Shown here piece by piece: positions 21,297 through 33,082 of a stretch of DNA of 64,000 nt. This DNA comes from Ceratorhiza oryzae-sativae (Eukaryota > Basidiomycota > Agaricomycetes > Cantharellales > Ceratobasidiaceae): positions 186,001 to 250,000 of the forward strand of contig JARWMV010000245.1 of assembly GCA_030998015.1 (NCBI GenBank), read 5' to 3'. Position numbers and translations under genes: made by a program. The notes beneath the pieces are model-generated. The model was given only the letters and a program-made list of their open reading frames with translations. It was not told where the DNA came from and made no database searches. The number at the start of each line of letters is the position of its first letter. Positions within the stretch are counted from its first letter, which is position 1.

Positions 21297-24200
21297 ACGT
21301 AGTCCACAGCATATGTACAAGAGCAGGTTGTCAAAGCGTTAGGCGGAAGACCGATCAGTGATACACTCGCTACGCATGTGAAACGAGAGATCTTTCATTC
21401 GTGCTGGCGTGTATTACTAGATGATGATTTTGTCGAGGCATACCAGAATGGTTTGGTTGTGTTATGCTCTGATGGAGTGGAGCGCCGCTTGTATCCACGT
21501 ATTTTGACATACTCTGCGGATTACCCTGAAAAGTCCGTATTATCATGGTTGTAGTTGTAACCAATAAGCGAGCACTTATACTATATTATTTTATAGATGT
21601 CTTATCTCTCTGGTTCGCGACTTTGGCTTACATCCTTCACCTCAAGACCTAGTCGCCAAGGAGGATCTACACAAACTCGGCAGAGATTCCGACCGAAATA
21701 TGCGCATACATTCACGCCGAGTAGACAACGAGGCAACTAGACCGCTTATATACAATGCTCGCCGCAAAATCTATTACGAGGGTTTTGCACTTGGTAGCAG
21801 AGTTGTTGAAGATATTCTGAAGTCGGCTTCGCTTGTTCCAACAATTGTGAGTAATTCGGCCTGTATCATTATCATCGTCTATATTCTTATTCTATCCCTA
21901 AGAATTCGCTCTCATTGCAGCTCTCGTCCTTCCTTTCCTTTGATGTTTATCGCATACTCGTCCCTGACGCTCTACACGAGCTCGACCTGGGCGTATGTAA
22001 AGCAATCTTTATATATGCGATCCGGTTATTGCACCTTCAAGGACCAATGGCAGTCACACAATTCAACTCTCGGTTCGTCTATTACTGCATTAGTTTTGTT
22101 TGAAATCTACGTGACCTGAACTGCTCTAGCTTTAGACAGATAACTAGTTTCCCTCCTGAGACAATTCGGAGATTTACTGGTAATGTGTCAGAGATGAAAA
22201 AATTGGCTGCCCGAGACTTTGAAGATATTATACAGGTGATATTTCAGCATGATAGATCATCACCACATTTAGCTAATAATGTGATAGTGCTGTATACCGT
22301 GCTTCGAAGGGCTGATGCCTCCAGAAGTTGAGGAAAGCCGTCTCTTCTCAACTATGATGTTTACTCTTCTTCAGTGGCATGCGCTCGCTAAGCTACGTAT
22401 GCATACTGAGTCAACTCGTTTAGCGTTAGACACGCATACATCAACACTAGGACGACGACTTCGGAAGTTTCAGAAGGCTACGGCCAGTCTTCCAACAATG
22501 GAAACAGACCGTGAGCTTGCCGCGAGAAGACGACGCCAGACGGATAATCCAACGACTGTGGGCACGGGTATTACGCGCAAACCAAAAGGTTTAAGTTTGA
22601 CAACATACAAACTACATGCATTAGGCGATTACTCTGCAAGCATCAAGCTTTTTGGTACCACTGATAGCTTTTCGAGTCAAAATGTATGTGCCTTGGATAT
22701 GGGATTCGCTGAGCTGCTAAAAACTCCTGTATTAATATAGGGTGAACTCGAGCATCGGTTCGTTAAGGCAAGATCCCGCCGAACTAATCAACACAACGTT
22801 GCGCAAGCTGTTGGAGAGCAAGAACGTCGTGCTGCGCACTTGCAGATCTGCAGGGACGCGTTGAACCGGCATTTATTTCCTAACAACCCTCCCAACTCGG
22901 GCGATCAAGTAGATCTTACCGAATGACTTAGTTACTATTGTTTCGGAACTCCCTTTATGCTATACATGTCTGTGATTAACATAGCACTTTCATTGTTCTG
23001 TTGTGTATATATGTAGCGTGTTCGATACCACAAATTCTAAACCGCTACCCTCCTCTAACATACCCACTTCCCAAGAAACCATCTAAAATGACTTTTGATC
23101 CTCTGAACTCGGTTGATAACTCGAAGGACGTCCATCACACAATTAGCTTGCGTGGCGAAACTATACGATTTATCACGTTCATTCCAACACATGCGAGCAA
23201 TCCTGCTGCACAGGTTAGCTAGAGTTTGCTTTTCATTTTCTTCCACCTTCACAACCACCCAACATGTAATTAGAATTTTATGAACGACCTGCGCGACCAT
23301 CTAGTTCGCCGATTTTACGACATTGGTTTGCACACTCCAGTCGATAATCAAGACCTCCGTTCGATTGTTTTTCCAACTGGGGCCATGTATGGTCATCAAA
23401 CAATTCATATCAACTATACAACGTATGACATTCGACGCGCTACCGACGTCCTCAACCCTCGATTAAACCACCATTTTATCATGCTCGCTAACAGCCAACC
23501 TAACACCGGTCATCCGTTCTTGTATGCCAAGCTCCTTGGTATATACCATACGCTTGCGTCTTTGAGCACTGCGCATGCTGCACGGCGCGTCGAGTTTCTT
23601 TGGGTGCGATGGTTGGAGATTGTCGACATAGGATCATGGGGATTGTGTCGGCTTGATCGCGTTCGTTACGCACAGCAAACGGCGTATCAGGACGCGTTTG
23701 GTTTCGTCGATCCAGCTTGTGTCATTCGTGCCTCCCACTTAATTCCTTTGTTCAAGTTTGGACGAGTGAAGAATTTACCTGAAACCTCGATTGCTTTAGA
23801 CGACAGGACTGAGGGTGATTGGGACTCATATTATGTGAACAGGTAAGCCATTCTCTACCTCATGTCAAGATGATGGTTTATCCACGAGCTAGGTTCGTTG
23901 ATCGAGACATGTTCATGCGATACTGGGGGGATGGTGTTGGTCATTCAAACATGATTCAAGCGGATGGTGAACAAGACGGAAGCGACGATTCGGATGTGGA
24001 CCTAGATGCAAATATGTCTGATGATGATGATGATTGGAATAGTGTGCGTGAGGGAGAGGAGGGAGATAATTTATTGCTAGAAGAAAGCTGGTAATTTATG
24101 ACGGTAATCCAAAGTACCTGTTGCACAATTCTATGTTTGTTGGTGCTATATGCGTCGGGAAATAGATAGGCCATGTGACTAATGTCAATTTCTCGTACTC

Positions 24201-24465
24201 ATGAACATAATTATTGGTGACCAGCATGCTTAATGGTCAACGTAAATCTCCGTAACGCAAATGTATGATTCTGTGCCATCGAATGGTATACATGCACTTT
24301 CTTGGCAATGCCAGTTTCACTTACGTCCAGTGATTTGTGAAGATAGCAAAACTTGGGGTCTGTCTTTCAATTTAAGTGTCGTCTTCACGGGGTTCTTTTC
24401 TTACCAGGATGATACTATGCTCCCCAGAACCTCTTCGCAAGATTCATGAGATCAATTGAGCGTTG

Positions 24466-24648
24466 AGGAACTACTCGGCCAAAAGCAAATTCGCTAGTTA
24501 GGGCTAGTTATCGCCCTGGTTCTACCTAAGCCGAATTGACACCCGGGTAGCTCAGATTAGCAGCGCTACTGGCGTTTATTCTGCTTAGGTAGAACCGGCG
24601 CTCTGACTAGCCCCCAGTAGCGAATTGGATTTTGGCGGAGTAGCTCCT
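24466..24648. repeat. Foldback (MITE-like) inverted repeat
   Basis: Two arms of about 65 bp (24466-24531 and 24583-24647) are imperfect reverse complements around a 51-bp centre. The inner 14 bp (GGTTCTACCTAAGC and its complement) are perfect, and so are the blocks AATTCGCTA, CTACTC and GCCAAAA farther out. No coding potential. It lies just outside the outer transposase coding region. A target duplication was not evident. Confidence 0.65.
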
Positions 24649-25148
24649 TAGCCTTACAATGTTCTGATGTTGTGCCTCGGGATTACACTCACTCCTCAAA
24701 CGAATGGAGGTTAGGACTAACTCTGGTGATCAAAAGGCACCAAAAATCGGCTAATAAGTCTACGCATAGTACGTTGCAGCTTAGAAAGCAACATCCCACG
24801 GGACAAAATAGACAGCACGCTAGAATTAGGCAGTATATGCGATAGGTTTCTACGGTGCTCTGTCCCCCTGCTTCCTATACCATGTGACTCTTTGCTGCAG
24901 AGATGAACACTGAAGAGACTTGGATTGAACCGCATACCGCCTCAGCTGCTGGTTTCACATGCTGGACTTCTAATGTCTTATATTGCGCCGTCAACCTTAC
25001 CTACATTCTCGCCTTCTCAACACTCTCTTATCACTCCCTCGCTACTATTAGATACATTCATAATATCACGTCCACCTGTGGAGTTGTTGCCAGCGGGTTA
25101 AATTTTATTGATCTTATCATGGCATTACAGCGTCTTACAAGCAGCTGA

Positions 25149-25621
25149 CATTGCGTAATCAGATTTGAGAGCCTTGTCGCTTTCATCGGATCATGTTGGA
25201 TTTGCCGATGGCACTCGGGAACATCATCTATGAGCATTCTGAACATGCAGCTGGCGAGCAAAAACGCTATTTATTGTCCCGTGCAAGGATCTATCTGACC
25301 GAGGCACTCTCCCTTTACGCTAGCCAGTTGAATGCAGAGCTCCAAGTTCAGGTTCGTTGTGAGTTGATAGACCTCGAGAGGGATGCACAAAACGAGACTG
25401 CCGCTCAGACCCATGCCTCCGCTGCATTCCGTTGCGCGCAGGAAACTGGGAACCGTCCGTTCGCCGAAGAAGTCTGCTATTACCTCAATTCGATTCACGT
25501 CTTATCGGAGTCGATGTACAACTCCTTCAATTCTGAATTGAGAATCATGACGGTGAACACGCTGGAAGCAATGCTCCAGTCGCGCACGAAGGTTACTCTT
25601 GCAGATACCATACACTCGTAA
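25149..25621 (+). pseudogene. TPR-like helical fragment
   Basis: An open frame with repeated helices, including DLPMALGNIIYE, RARIYLTEALSLYASQL and ASAAFRCAQETGNRPFAEEV, resembling tetratricopeptide or related alpha-solenoid repeats. The stretch upstream (24903-25148) contains a hydrophobic segment but no clear join. It may be the remnant of a larger gene truncated by mobile DNA on its left. Function unknown. Confidence 0.35.
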
Positions 25622-26017
25622 GTGGTATTTGGCAATTGCGCAAGATCCTCGCCTATACTCGTGGTTTCAGGGACAGCTACTCGTTTTTATAGATTATCTC
25701 TTGCAATGCCGTTGTCGTAGACCTATTGGGATGTTGCTTTGCGGAATACCATTCGGGGGCTGTTATACATTCGAGTTTTGAACAAGCTGATGCTCATCCT
25801 ACTGCCTATAAATGCGAAGCATACGAGTACATGATAAATCCAAAAATCTTTTAGAAATGCACATAATAATAAAGGAAAGTTCATCAGAATAAAGAAGCAT
25901 TAAAAGAGGTGTGTGATGAGAAGCTCCTTTCGCGTTTAGTTTGCGATAAATCTACATACTTGTTAGCTGGCTGTTAACAGCGCCCGAGCGCGCGAACGTA
26001 CCATATAAGCACTCCAG

Positions 26018-26522
26018 TTAAAAGGGGTCCTCCAGAAGTTCGAAAAGCTCGCTGCTGATTGCACTCCCGCTCTCATCTTCTTCAAAGGTGTCCTGGTTAC
26101 TCTGCCAGCTACCATCGAGAGAGCACATTATCCCGGAGGCACTGAGTGCGTTGACTGTCAGAGTCCCTGCCCCAGCCAATATAGAGGCAACGCTCCCCAT
26201 GCTAAGTACACGCTTAGCAAAATGCATGATCAGATTGTCTCGTTCGTAGCGGCTTGTGCTGTTGTGGTACAGGTTTGCCATGGTTTGGAAACCTTCCTTC
26301 GCAGCCGGAGCACCGCGTGGACACACATTAGCTGCGTCCTGGAGACCTCGGCAGATCTGTTGATTTGACCGCCACTCGGCCGCGATGTTCCCATACTGGA
26401 TAGCCTGTTGGCGTTCAGCCATTCGAGACTGCACCCCATTGATGATATATTCGAGTTGACTAGCCTGCTCGGTTACGCGGTGTTATCGGAAACCAGCGCC
26501 AGAACTCGACGCGACTTACCAT
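26018..26522 (-). CDS. Small hypothetical protein
   Basis: Minus-strand two-exon model: an exon with only the initiator ATG (26520-26522) directly followed by GTAAGT, then exon 26018-26464 after an AG acceptor. Product about 149 residues: Gln/Asn-rich N-terminus, one moderately hydrophobic Gly/Ala/Ser segment (SVASILAGAGTLTVNALSAS), acidic C-terminus (EEDESGSAISSELFELLED). A TATAAAA box occurs about 80 bp upstream (near 26600). No family recognised. If the first intron is not real, translation would start at an internal ATG in the same frame. Confidence 0.45.
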
Positions 26523-27103
26523 GGTGGCTCAACAATAGCGATGTTGGTGGATGAAAGATGCTTGTGTGATGAGATATCTTCGCCGCGTAGCGGGCCATTT
26601 TATACCGTAGCCGGCCGGATTGGTGCTCGGGGCTACCTGCCTTTCAGGGGCATAATCGAGTCCTCGTCCTTGTAAGTACTCCCGGCTTGAGGCGAGTGGT
26701 ACCAGGCATGCCCGAGAGGCCTCGGTATCAGATGTTGGTGGGGCTCGGATCCTGTCCGGAGAAAGACGCAACCCATACCGGAATGGTACGGGTGTGGATT
26801 AAAATCAAACAGCGTATGTTCGCACGTTCAAGAATAAGTCACCGAATGCGATTACCGATTCACAAAAGGTCTGCATACTTGACTATGGACCAACCGAAGT
26901 GTGGCCAACTGCTGATCACCTGTGATCCGGCCGGATGTAATTAATTTATCCCAGATCGCCCCGGCCACCTTTGGTTCTGCGAAATTTGAGCTTTATTACG
27001 GAGGATTCCACCCTCCTGTCTTCTCAAAAGAAATAACTCTTCACAAAAACAACTCCTTTCCATTTGCTTGAATACAAATCGAAAGATTGCTGTTCAGTCC
27101 ACG

Positions 27104-28489
27104 ATGTCGAAACCTAACGTTCAAACTCTGGTCCTTGATGCTGGTCCCCTCCTGGCTCTGCATCCTCTACGCGGCTTGGCGGAGCGATATGTAACAGTTC
27201 CACAGGTTATTGCAGAATTGAAAGACGCTCGTGTCCGCGAATATCTTGAGAGGCTTGAGCTTTCGTCCGGAGTAAAACTGGAGGTACTCGACCCCGACAT
27301 CGCCTCGTTAGCAAAAGGTGCATCCTATGAAGCTATCAAACATATGTCACTTATAAATTTTTAGTGACCGCTTTCTCTAAGAAGACGGGAGATTATAGTG
27401 TTTTGTCTATCGCAGATATCAGGATTCTGGCTTTGACAGCCTCTTTGCATGATAAAGCGCAAGTCGAATCCGTGAATAAGGTTAGTTATTCAAATCACCT
27501 GCTTGCATTGTATCTTCTGAACCGAATCTCGATAGGATGCCAATCTCCCGCAGCCCAACGCCACGGTGCCCGCCAATACCATCGCCCAATCTACCCCTGT
27601 TATCGTTGAGCGTAACGATCAGCCCAAAGCAGCTATCAACTCAACTCCTAACTCGGCAGAAGTTCTAGAGCCCCTTGAAGGAGGCGAGAACGCCGAGGCA
27701 CCGGAATTTGAGCGAGAACCCCTTGATGCACATGCCACATCCTCTCACCTTCAAACCCCGACACCACCATCCGTTCCATTATATGATGATCCACCAAGTG
27801 ATGATGATGGGGATGGTGAATGGATTACCCCTGACAATGTTGCTAAACACAAGTCACGGGCACTCCAAACGCTCTCTCTAGATGACTCTCGACGAAACTC
27901 GAATGGCAAAGCCACACCTCCTATGCGGCTGGGTGTCGCATGCATGACGGTAGACTATGCCATGCAAAACGTACTACTTCAAATGGGCTTAAACCTTGTT
28001 GGGACAGAAGGCCGAAGGATATCCACCATCAAGAGCTGGGTGCTCCGATGCCATGCTTGCTTCAAGTGAGCCCGCTTCGAAGCGATATTTGCACCAAGGC
28101 ACTCTGAACTGACCTGGATGTGGCCCAGGCTTTGCAAAGATAATAGCAAGAAGTTCTGTCCCTCTTGTGGGAACGCAACCCTGCTCCGCACGTCAGTGAC
28201 CACAAGCGCACCAGATGCCGATGGCTCAGAACCAGTTGTCCAAGTACATTTAAAGAAGAACTTTCAATACAAGAATCGAGGCACCCGATATAGTATACCT
28301 CTACCGAAACCTGGTGCAGCGAAAGGGGGAGTGGGGAGCACAAACATCATACTGCGCGAAGATCAAGTAGAATTCCAAAAAGGGTTACACCAAGAGGCCG
28401 TACGACAGCGGAAAGAGGACAAGCGTATGGAACGCGCGTTGGCTACAGGCAAGGGTACTGGAATGAGCTGGGATGACCCTGATTGGTGA
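27104..28489 (+). CDS. NOB1: NOB1, 20S pre-rRNA D-site endonuclease
   Basis: Four exons (27104-27317, 27365-27480, 27536-28065, 28129-28489) join in frame. The N-terminal PIN nuclease domain begins LVLDAGPLL with the conserved Asp; a second acidic cluster follows in TGDYSVLSIADIRILAL (exon 2). An acidic, low-complexity middle (PPSDDDGDGEW) leads to the zinc ribbon RCHACFK/FCPSCGN, split by an intron, and a basic Nob1 tail with NFQYKNRGTRYSIP and SWDDPDW. Nob1 cleaves the 3' end of 18S rRNA in pre-40S particles in the cytoplasm. The start is the first ATG before the PIN motif. It converges with the F-box gene. Intact. Confidence 0.93.
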
Positions 28490-28945
28490 GCGGTGATGGA
28501 GTCCAAAGTCCCCGATTGTGTTCTGATTTGGCACTGCAGGGTTCCCGAAATACTGACCAGAACTCGCCGGTCAGCAGGGGGGCTCCCAGCGATAGGTCAT
28601 GGGCGACAGAACCCTAACGAAGTTCGGCGGAAGAAGAAATGATTAATTGGATCTCACGGCTACTATTGTACAAGGATTTAGCCACACAGATGCGTGATCT
28701 GTGGATACGTCGTTTAATTCCTTTCAGTAATCGATCATGCACATCAGTGGTATCCAGATAGGTAGCCAATTGCCTCTTTGTTGCTACAAGATTTTTAGTA
28801 GCCTGTTCTAGAAGTTGTAAACCAGTACAGTCGTTCCTTGCTCTCCTGACTAATAGAAAAGCTTGTGAGTCGAACGTTTAATGGGCAAAAATTTAGCTAT
28901 AGCTTACCGCCTTCACTACGACTAACGAATCTTACATCAGAAAAA
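28490..28945. other. Intergenic region between convergent genes
   Basis: No gene seen; 3' ends of NOB1 and the F-box gene face each other across it. Confidence 0.6.
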
Positions 28946-30755
28946 TTATCTTGAACTGCAGGTAAAATTATCCCTACCATGCTCATCGTCCATCATAATA
29001 GAATCGACAATGTCCGTATGATTTGAAGGCAATCCAATAACTGTCTTCGTATAGTGCCTCTGGGGCACCTTATTCCCTTCAAAGAACCGGTGTCCGCAAC
29101 TCCTGTCGTATACTAGTGGCAGGTCCCCGAGCATGGCCAGCTCTGAGTCCCCTTCGGTCGGTTGCGGACTGAATACTTCACTCGCGCTGGGATGCTCGTA
29201 TGCTCGTCGCATCTTGAGCCGGCGCTCGTCAAAATCGAATATGGTAACTGCAATGTGACCATGCTCCATGAGGCTAAGATGGGTGCCGAGCCCAACGATA
29301 CGTTGTCCGGACATATATCGCTCATTGCTCATCCGGAATTCCCGAGTATCAACCCAGGACGTGTCTTTGGCCCACTCATCCCAGTGAACCGAGACAATGC
29401 CGCCAGAACTGGCTCGGTAAATATTTGGGTTGACTATAGCGTTAAGCAAAGAGCGTGATGGTACATATAAGGTTCCATGCGGCTCATTGAAAGGAGAATA
29501 GATAGTTGGCGAGGTTCGAATGTTGATACATAGGAGTTGTGCTTCAGGAGGTACGTCATAGATTCGAGGATAAGGATCCTGTTGGACATAGTACGAGTTG
29601 GGTGTGGGTGTAGGCGCACATCGAAGGTGCAAACACGACTCTCCTCTCTCAAGCTTGGGCAGCATAAAGGATGCTAGATGGCAGTCGCTATACGAAAGAA
29701 TCTTCCCGCTGTTTGGGCGTAACGCGCACAAATCTAGACGACCCATGGTATCGTTTTCCACGGGGGTGCTGATATCGTAGGATTCCGAGTTGCGAGGCAC
29801 CACGAAGTACTCCTCGGAGATGAAGCTGAAGGAGGAATGGGGACCACCCGGAAATTCAATTTGCTAAATAAAGACAACACGGCATTAGAATTGGCATGTT
29901 CTTGTTAGAATAAGACTCACCGCGATCGTTAGACGAGTAGTCCAGTCCCATATGACGACATAGGATAACATATCCCTTTCCCTCGAACAGAATACGATAG
30001 CCAGTAAACGGCCGAGTATTTGAAAGCAGTACGATCGGTCCGGATATAAGCCTGACCGAATTCGACAATCTAGTAAGCCGGCGGGGGCGCTCATGGCGGC
30101 AGGATGGACCTTGTTTGTGCTCATCGTTCGTAAATGTATCTTATAGTACTCTTCAAATTCGGCATGGGGAGGAAGTATATTTACGCTTGCAGTTTCGAGT
30201 AGGACAAGCAAGTCTTGCTTGGGACAAATAGCGAAGTCTCTTGTATCTACCCCTAGATCTTCGTGGCACCAATGCTTGTAAGGGGTTCCTTTATTTAGCG
30301 ACGGCAGTTGGTAGAAATTCAAGCAACGGGTAAGCATGCTCGAGGAATCCAAGGCACGGGAGCCACGAACATAGATGCCATCCACATATTCATAGGTAGG
30401 ATTCCCAATTCCAGTCACGGGGGTTTGTATCAAATTAGGTTTGACGAGATTAACCTGAAGCCACCGTGTTCTGGTCGCCTGTAAAAATTGGACTTTATCC
30501 ACATAGTCTAAATCTTGTCGAGGGTTAGCAGGCTCGGTATAGCCGCAAGAATCCAGTTCAAGGAGATATTGAAGGAGTGAGCTTCGGAACACGATACTTC
30601 GGAACAGACGAGATACCTAACCGGAGCCGCGTCAACGATGGGTGGTAACAAGTTCAACAGGGAATGCCAACCTGTAGGCACCGACGAATAGATTCTACTG
30701 GTCCAGCGAGCAGTATGTAGGTAATTATCTCTACTGGAAGGGAACTGAGCCCCAT
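28946..30755 (-). CDS. F-box protein
   Basis: Three exons on the minus strand (30672-30755, 29921-30616, 28946-29863) join to 565 residues. The first exon and the start of the second form an F-box-like helix set: LSSLPVEIITYILLAGPVES, then CLQ|VSRLFRSIVFRSSLLQYLLEL across the intron. The remainder has repeated beta-strand patterns (VIWDWTT, YFVVPRNS, LLCINIRTSP, IFDFDERRLKMRRAYEHPS), consistent with a propeller-like substrate domain. Proteins of this layout are numerous in Agaricomycetes and probably act as SCF ubiquitin-ligase receptors; the target is unknown. The F-box is divergent, so this is a likely rather than certain domain call. Introns are 50-58 bp and frames are intact. Confidence 0.75.
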
Positions 30756-32737
30756 TCCTGTGGGACTCGAGGTGATCTGGAACACAATCTGACGTCATTA
30801 CTCACGTGGCAGCAAAAAAATTCACGTGGTACGCCTTTCTTCAGCGCTCCCTCCTAGCAGACATTTAGCATCTGAAAGGCACATATAGCTAAACCCCGCG
30901 ACAGAAAAGCAGGACAAAAATCTAAAAATTTGATATAATTTTTAAAAAAAATCGAAGGAAAGGGGAAGATATAGGAAGGTAGGTGTAAGCGTAATCCCCT
31001 ACTCATATTGGAGGAATAGCAGATGGACTTGCCACGCTGGGATCAACGTTGCTTAAATCGTATGGCTTATTACAAAAGTATAGCGAAGCTTCGAGCCAAT
31101 TGGTGGAGCTGAAAAGGCCCGATACGATAAGCAATCCCGAAGTCTTGCTTAGTGTGCTCATCCAAGCCGCAGTCCTGTGGGATACGAGTAACGGTCTCAG
31201 GCGCATTGCGCATTCCGCTTGTACCGTTTGATTAGTGTGGTATGTCATTTTGGGTTTTTTCTTTTTGCCTCACCCTCGACCCAGTGGAAGCTAGATGATG
31301 AACATCTGGGAGTTATCTCAGCTCAAGCACAGCCCCGGAGTCTGCCTGTCTCTAACCAGGCGCGAATGGCGGCAGGGTTGCCAAGACTATACTACCAGGC
31401 TTTGCTAGCCTCTAGCGAAATTCGTCCATGGATAGCGAGACCCAACCACGCCCTTGTCTGTCCCGGTAGTTGGTCACTGCCGGCTAGATTTGAACAGCCT
31501 ACCAGATTTCATGGTAAAAGAGCATGGGCAACAATGGTCACTTGCTAGGACAAGGGCGTGTTTAAGTTGCAATGAGAAGCCGTGTTATAAACTTTCTTTT
31601 TCTTTTTTGGGATCCGGTTTATTCTGTCCGCTCAGCCCGCGGCTATGTAGGACAGTTACAACGTTTTGGGTACAAAAGGCGCATGCTACTCCGCCCCATC
31701 GTCGGCCCCTTAGCCTCCTTCTTTTCGCTTCGAGCAATGCCCGACAGACGAGCCTACGCCCTCCTGTCGTCCGGCCGCCTCGGCCGTTTTAGAGCCCCTA
31801 AGCGTCCCGTCGCGTAGGTGTGTTTTCCGTCGTGCGGCTTTAAACAGCTCCTACCCGTATCAAATACTGCATCAAGTGTCTCGTGGTCTTCCCTGGTTGC
31901 AGCAGCGCCCTGAACGATCTCGACACATCCCCCAGTTCTCTCGTTCGCTGTCTCCGTGCTTCTTCGTGTGCTGGGCAAGTCGTCAGTAGGTGGAAGCCCG
32001 TCTGTTCGCTCGTAGTATTATAAACTTGTTATCTTAGTTCAGACCTGATTAGAATTAAAATGCGTGAGCTTCCCGATCAAACTAAATGCTGTTCTATGCA
32101 AGACTAATGGGCTGCGCTGTGCCTAGGCCCCGACAGCTGCGCTTTAATGTTATTAGCGTGAAAATATAATTTGAATATCGAGCATGAAATAAGAGATTAC
32201 AGCATTTCTAAGACCAGGAGTGTGTGATGGTCTGCGAAAGCACACGAATAAGTGTTTAAGTACCAGACTACGCAATGTCGATCAAAATTGGGAACACGGG
32301 AGTACACTGCCACATGAAGCAACGTTGCCGACCAATATCCTATAAAATCCTAGTATGTGTGCAATAGATGGACAAAAGAGATTATATGCGGGTATATTCT
32401 TGGAGTGAGATGAAACAGGGACACAAAGCGCGGTCGGTATCATCAAGATCTTGATACCTTTTATTCGTAGACAATAGGTTTACAGTCGAGTAGGTTCACG
32501 GGGCCTTGAGCTAGTGAACCTCTCCATTTGATAGCCGCGCCAAAGTACTTGATATCCTGGATTTATTTCGGTTGCCTAGCGTGGGGTCATGATATAGGAA
32601 GAAAATTGTGTCTTCAACATGAATTAGTAGTAGGATGAATGTTGTTTCTTGGACACCAAATATGCTGTGCTTACCATAGATAAAATTTCCCCGACCAGTA
32701 CGCAGACATGGTTGTGAAGTTACAGCAAAGCCATAAT
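30756..32737. other. Intergenic, no supportable gene
   Basis: Several short open frames but none with conserved motifs or consistent splicing. An 11-12 bp inverted repeat (CACGCCCTTGTC near 31447 and its complement near 31551) is the only structure noted. Confidence 0.4.
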
Positions 32738-33082
32738 TTAGGCTCGAAGGATAGTAGTCAAAATTCCGGAAACAATCAAACGCTCTGCAGATTTCCCCTT
32801 GGCGGACTGCTTCGTGACGTCGGTCTCTGTGTATCCATCATAATTGACCCCATCTACTGCCAATTCCAAGTATATCATTATTATTTTCTTTCATTGAAAC
32901 AGGATAAAATACTTATTCATTGGGGTTACCTCGTTGGTGGCGTTGCCATTGGGAAGTCGAATAATCTTGCACTCCCAAGCGAGCCGAACTTTGTGATAGT
33001 CGGCCCACTCTTGTAACTGCGCAGAATAAGTCATGTCCTGGGTAGGCTGAACAAATCTGAAACGACGTGCTGAATTGGACAT
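32738..33082 (-). pseudogene. dsRNA-binding-motif-like small gene, copy 1, broken donor
   Basis: Paralogue of the gene at 35716-36027. Exon 1 from ATG 33082 reads MSNSARRFRFVQPTQDMTYS, then AQLQEWADYHK. Exon 2 (32738-32856) has DGVNYDGY, KQSAKGKSAERL and SGIL. At the position where copy 2 has a GTAAGT donor, this copy has ATAAGT, so the equivalent splice is AT-AG or lost. An alternative GT four codons earlier gives an immediate stop in exon 2. Probably a decaying duplicate. Confidence 0.5.

Larger units (their letters stand above)
4495..24094 (+). pseudogene. Plavaka-type transposase, outer copy, split by an insertion
   Basis: A large transposase gene lies in two blocks. Block one (about 4495-5937) has a Cys/His-rich N-terminus near 4500-4600, then a core exon from about 4927 containing DRFGLFRNYW and AAMMLWSDAT. 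Block two (21303-24094) continues with SADYPEK, PDALHELDLGVCKAIF, LTTYKLHALGDY, GELEHRFVK, NYTTYD and FLWVRW and ends with FVDRDMFMRY plus an acidic tail. This order is that of basidiomycete Plavaka transposases. Introns are near 50-60 bp. The 5938-5994 and 21301-21302 segments together form one GT-AG intron into which the inner element inserted. A 2-bp loss in an ACAC run near 5813-5816 breaks the frame at SDAT; an in-frame TGA at 22924 is avoidable if an intron begins near 22910. Its own terminal repeats were not found. Probably inactive. Confidence 0.75.

Noticed and set aside
31447..31562. Short inverted repeat CACGCCCTTGTC as a MITE
   Set aside because: Only 12 bp match, arms do not extend, no target duplication.
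31440..31565. Possible tRNA: B-box-like GTTCAAATCTAG on the minus strand
   Set aside because: No T-stem pairing, no A box and no acceptor stem.
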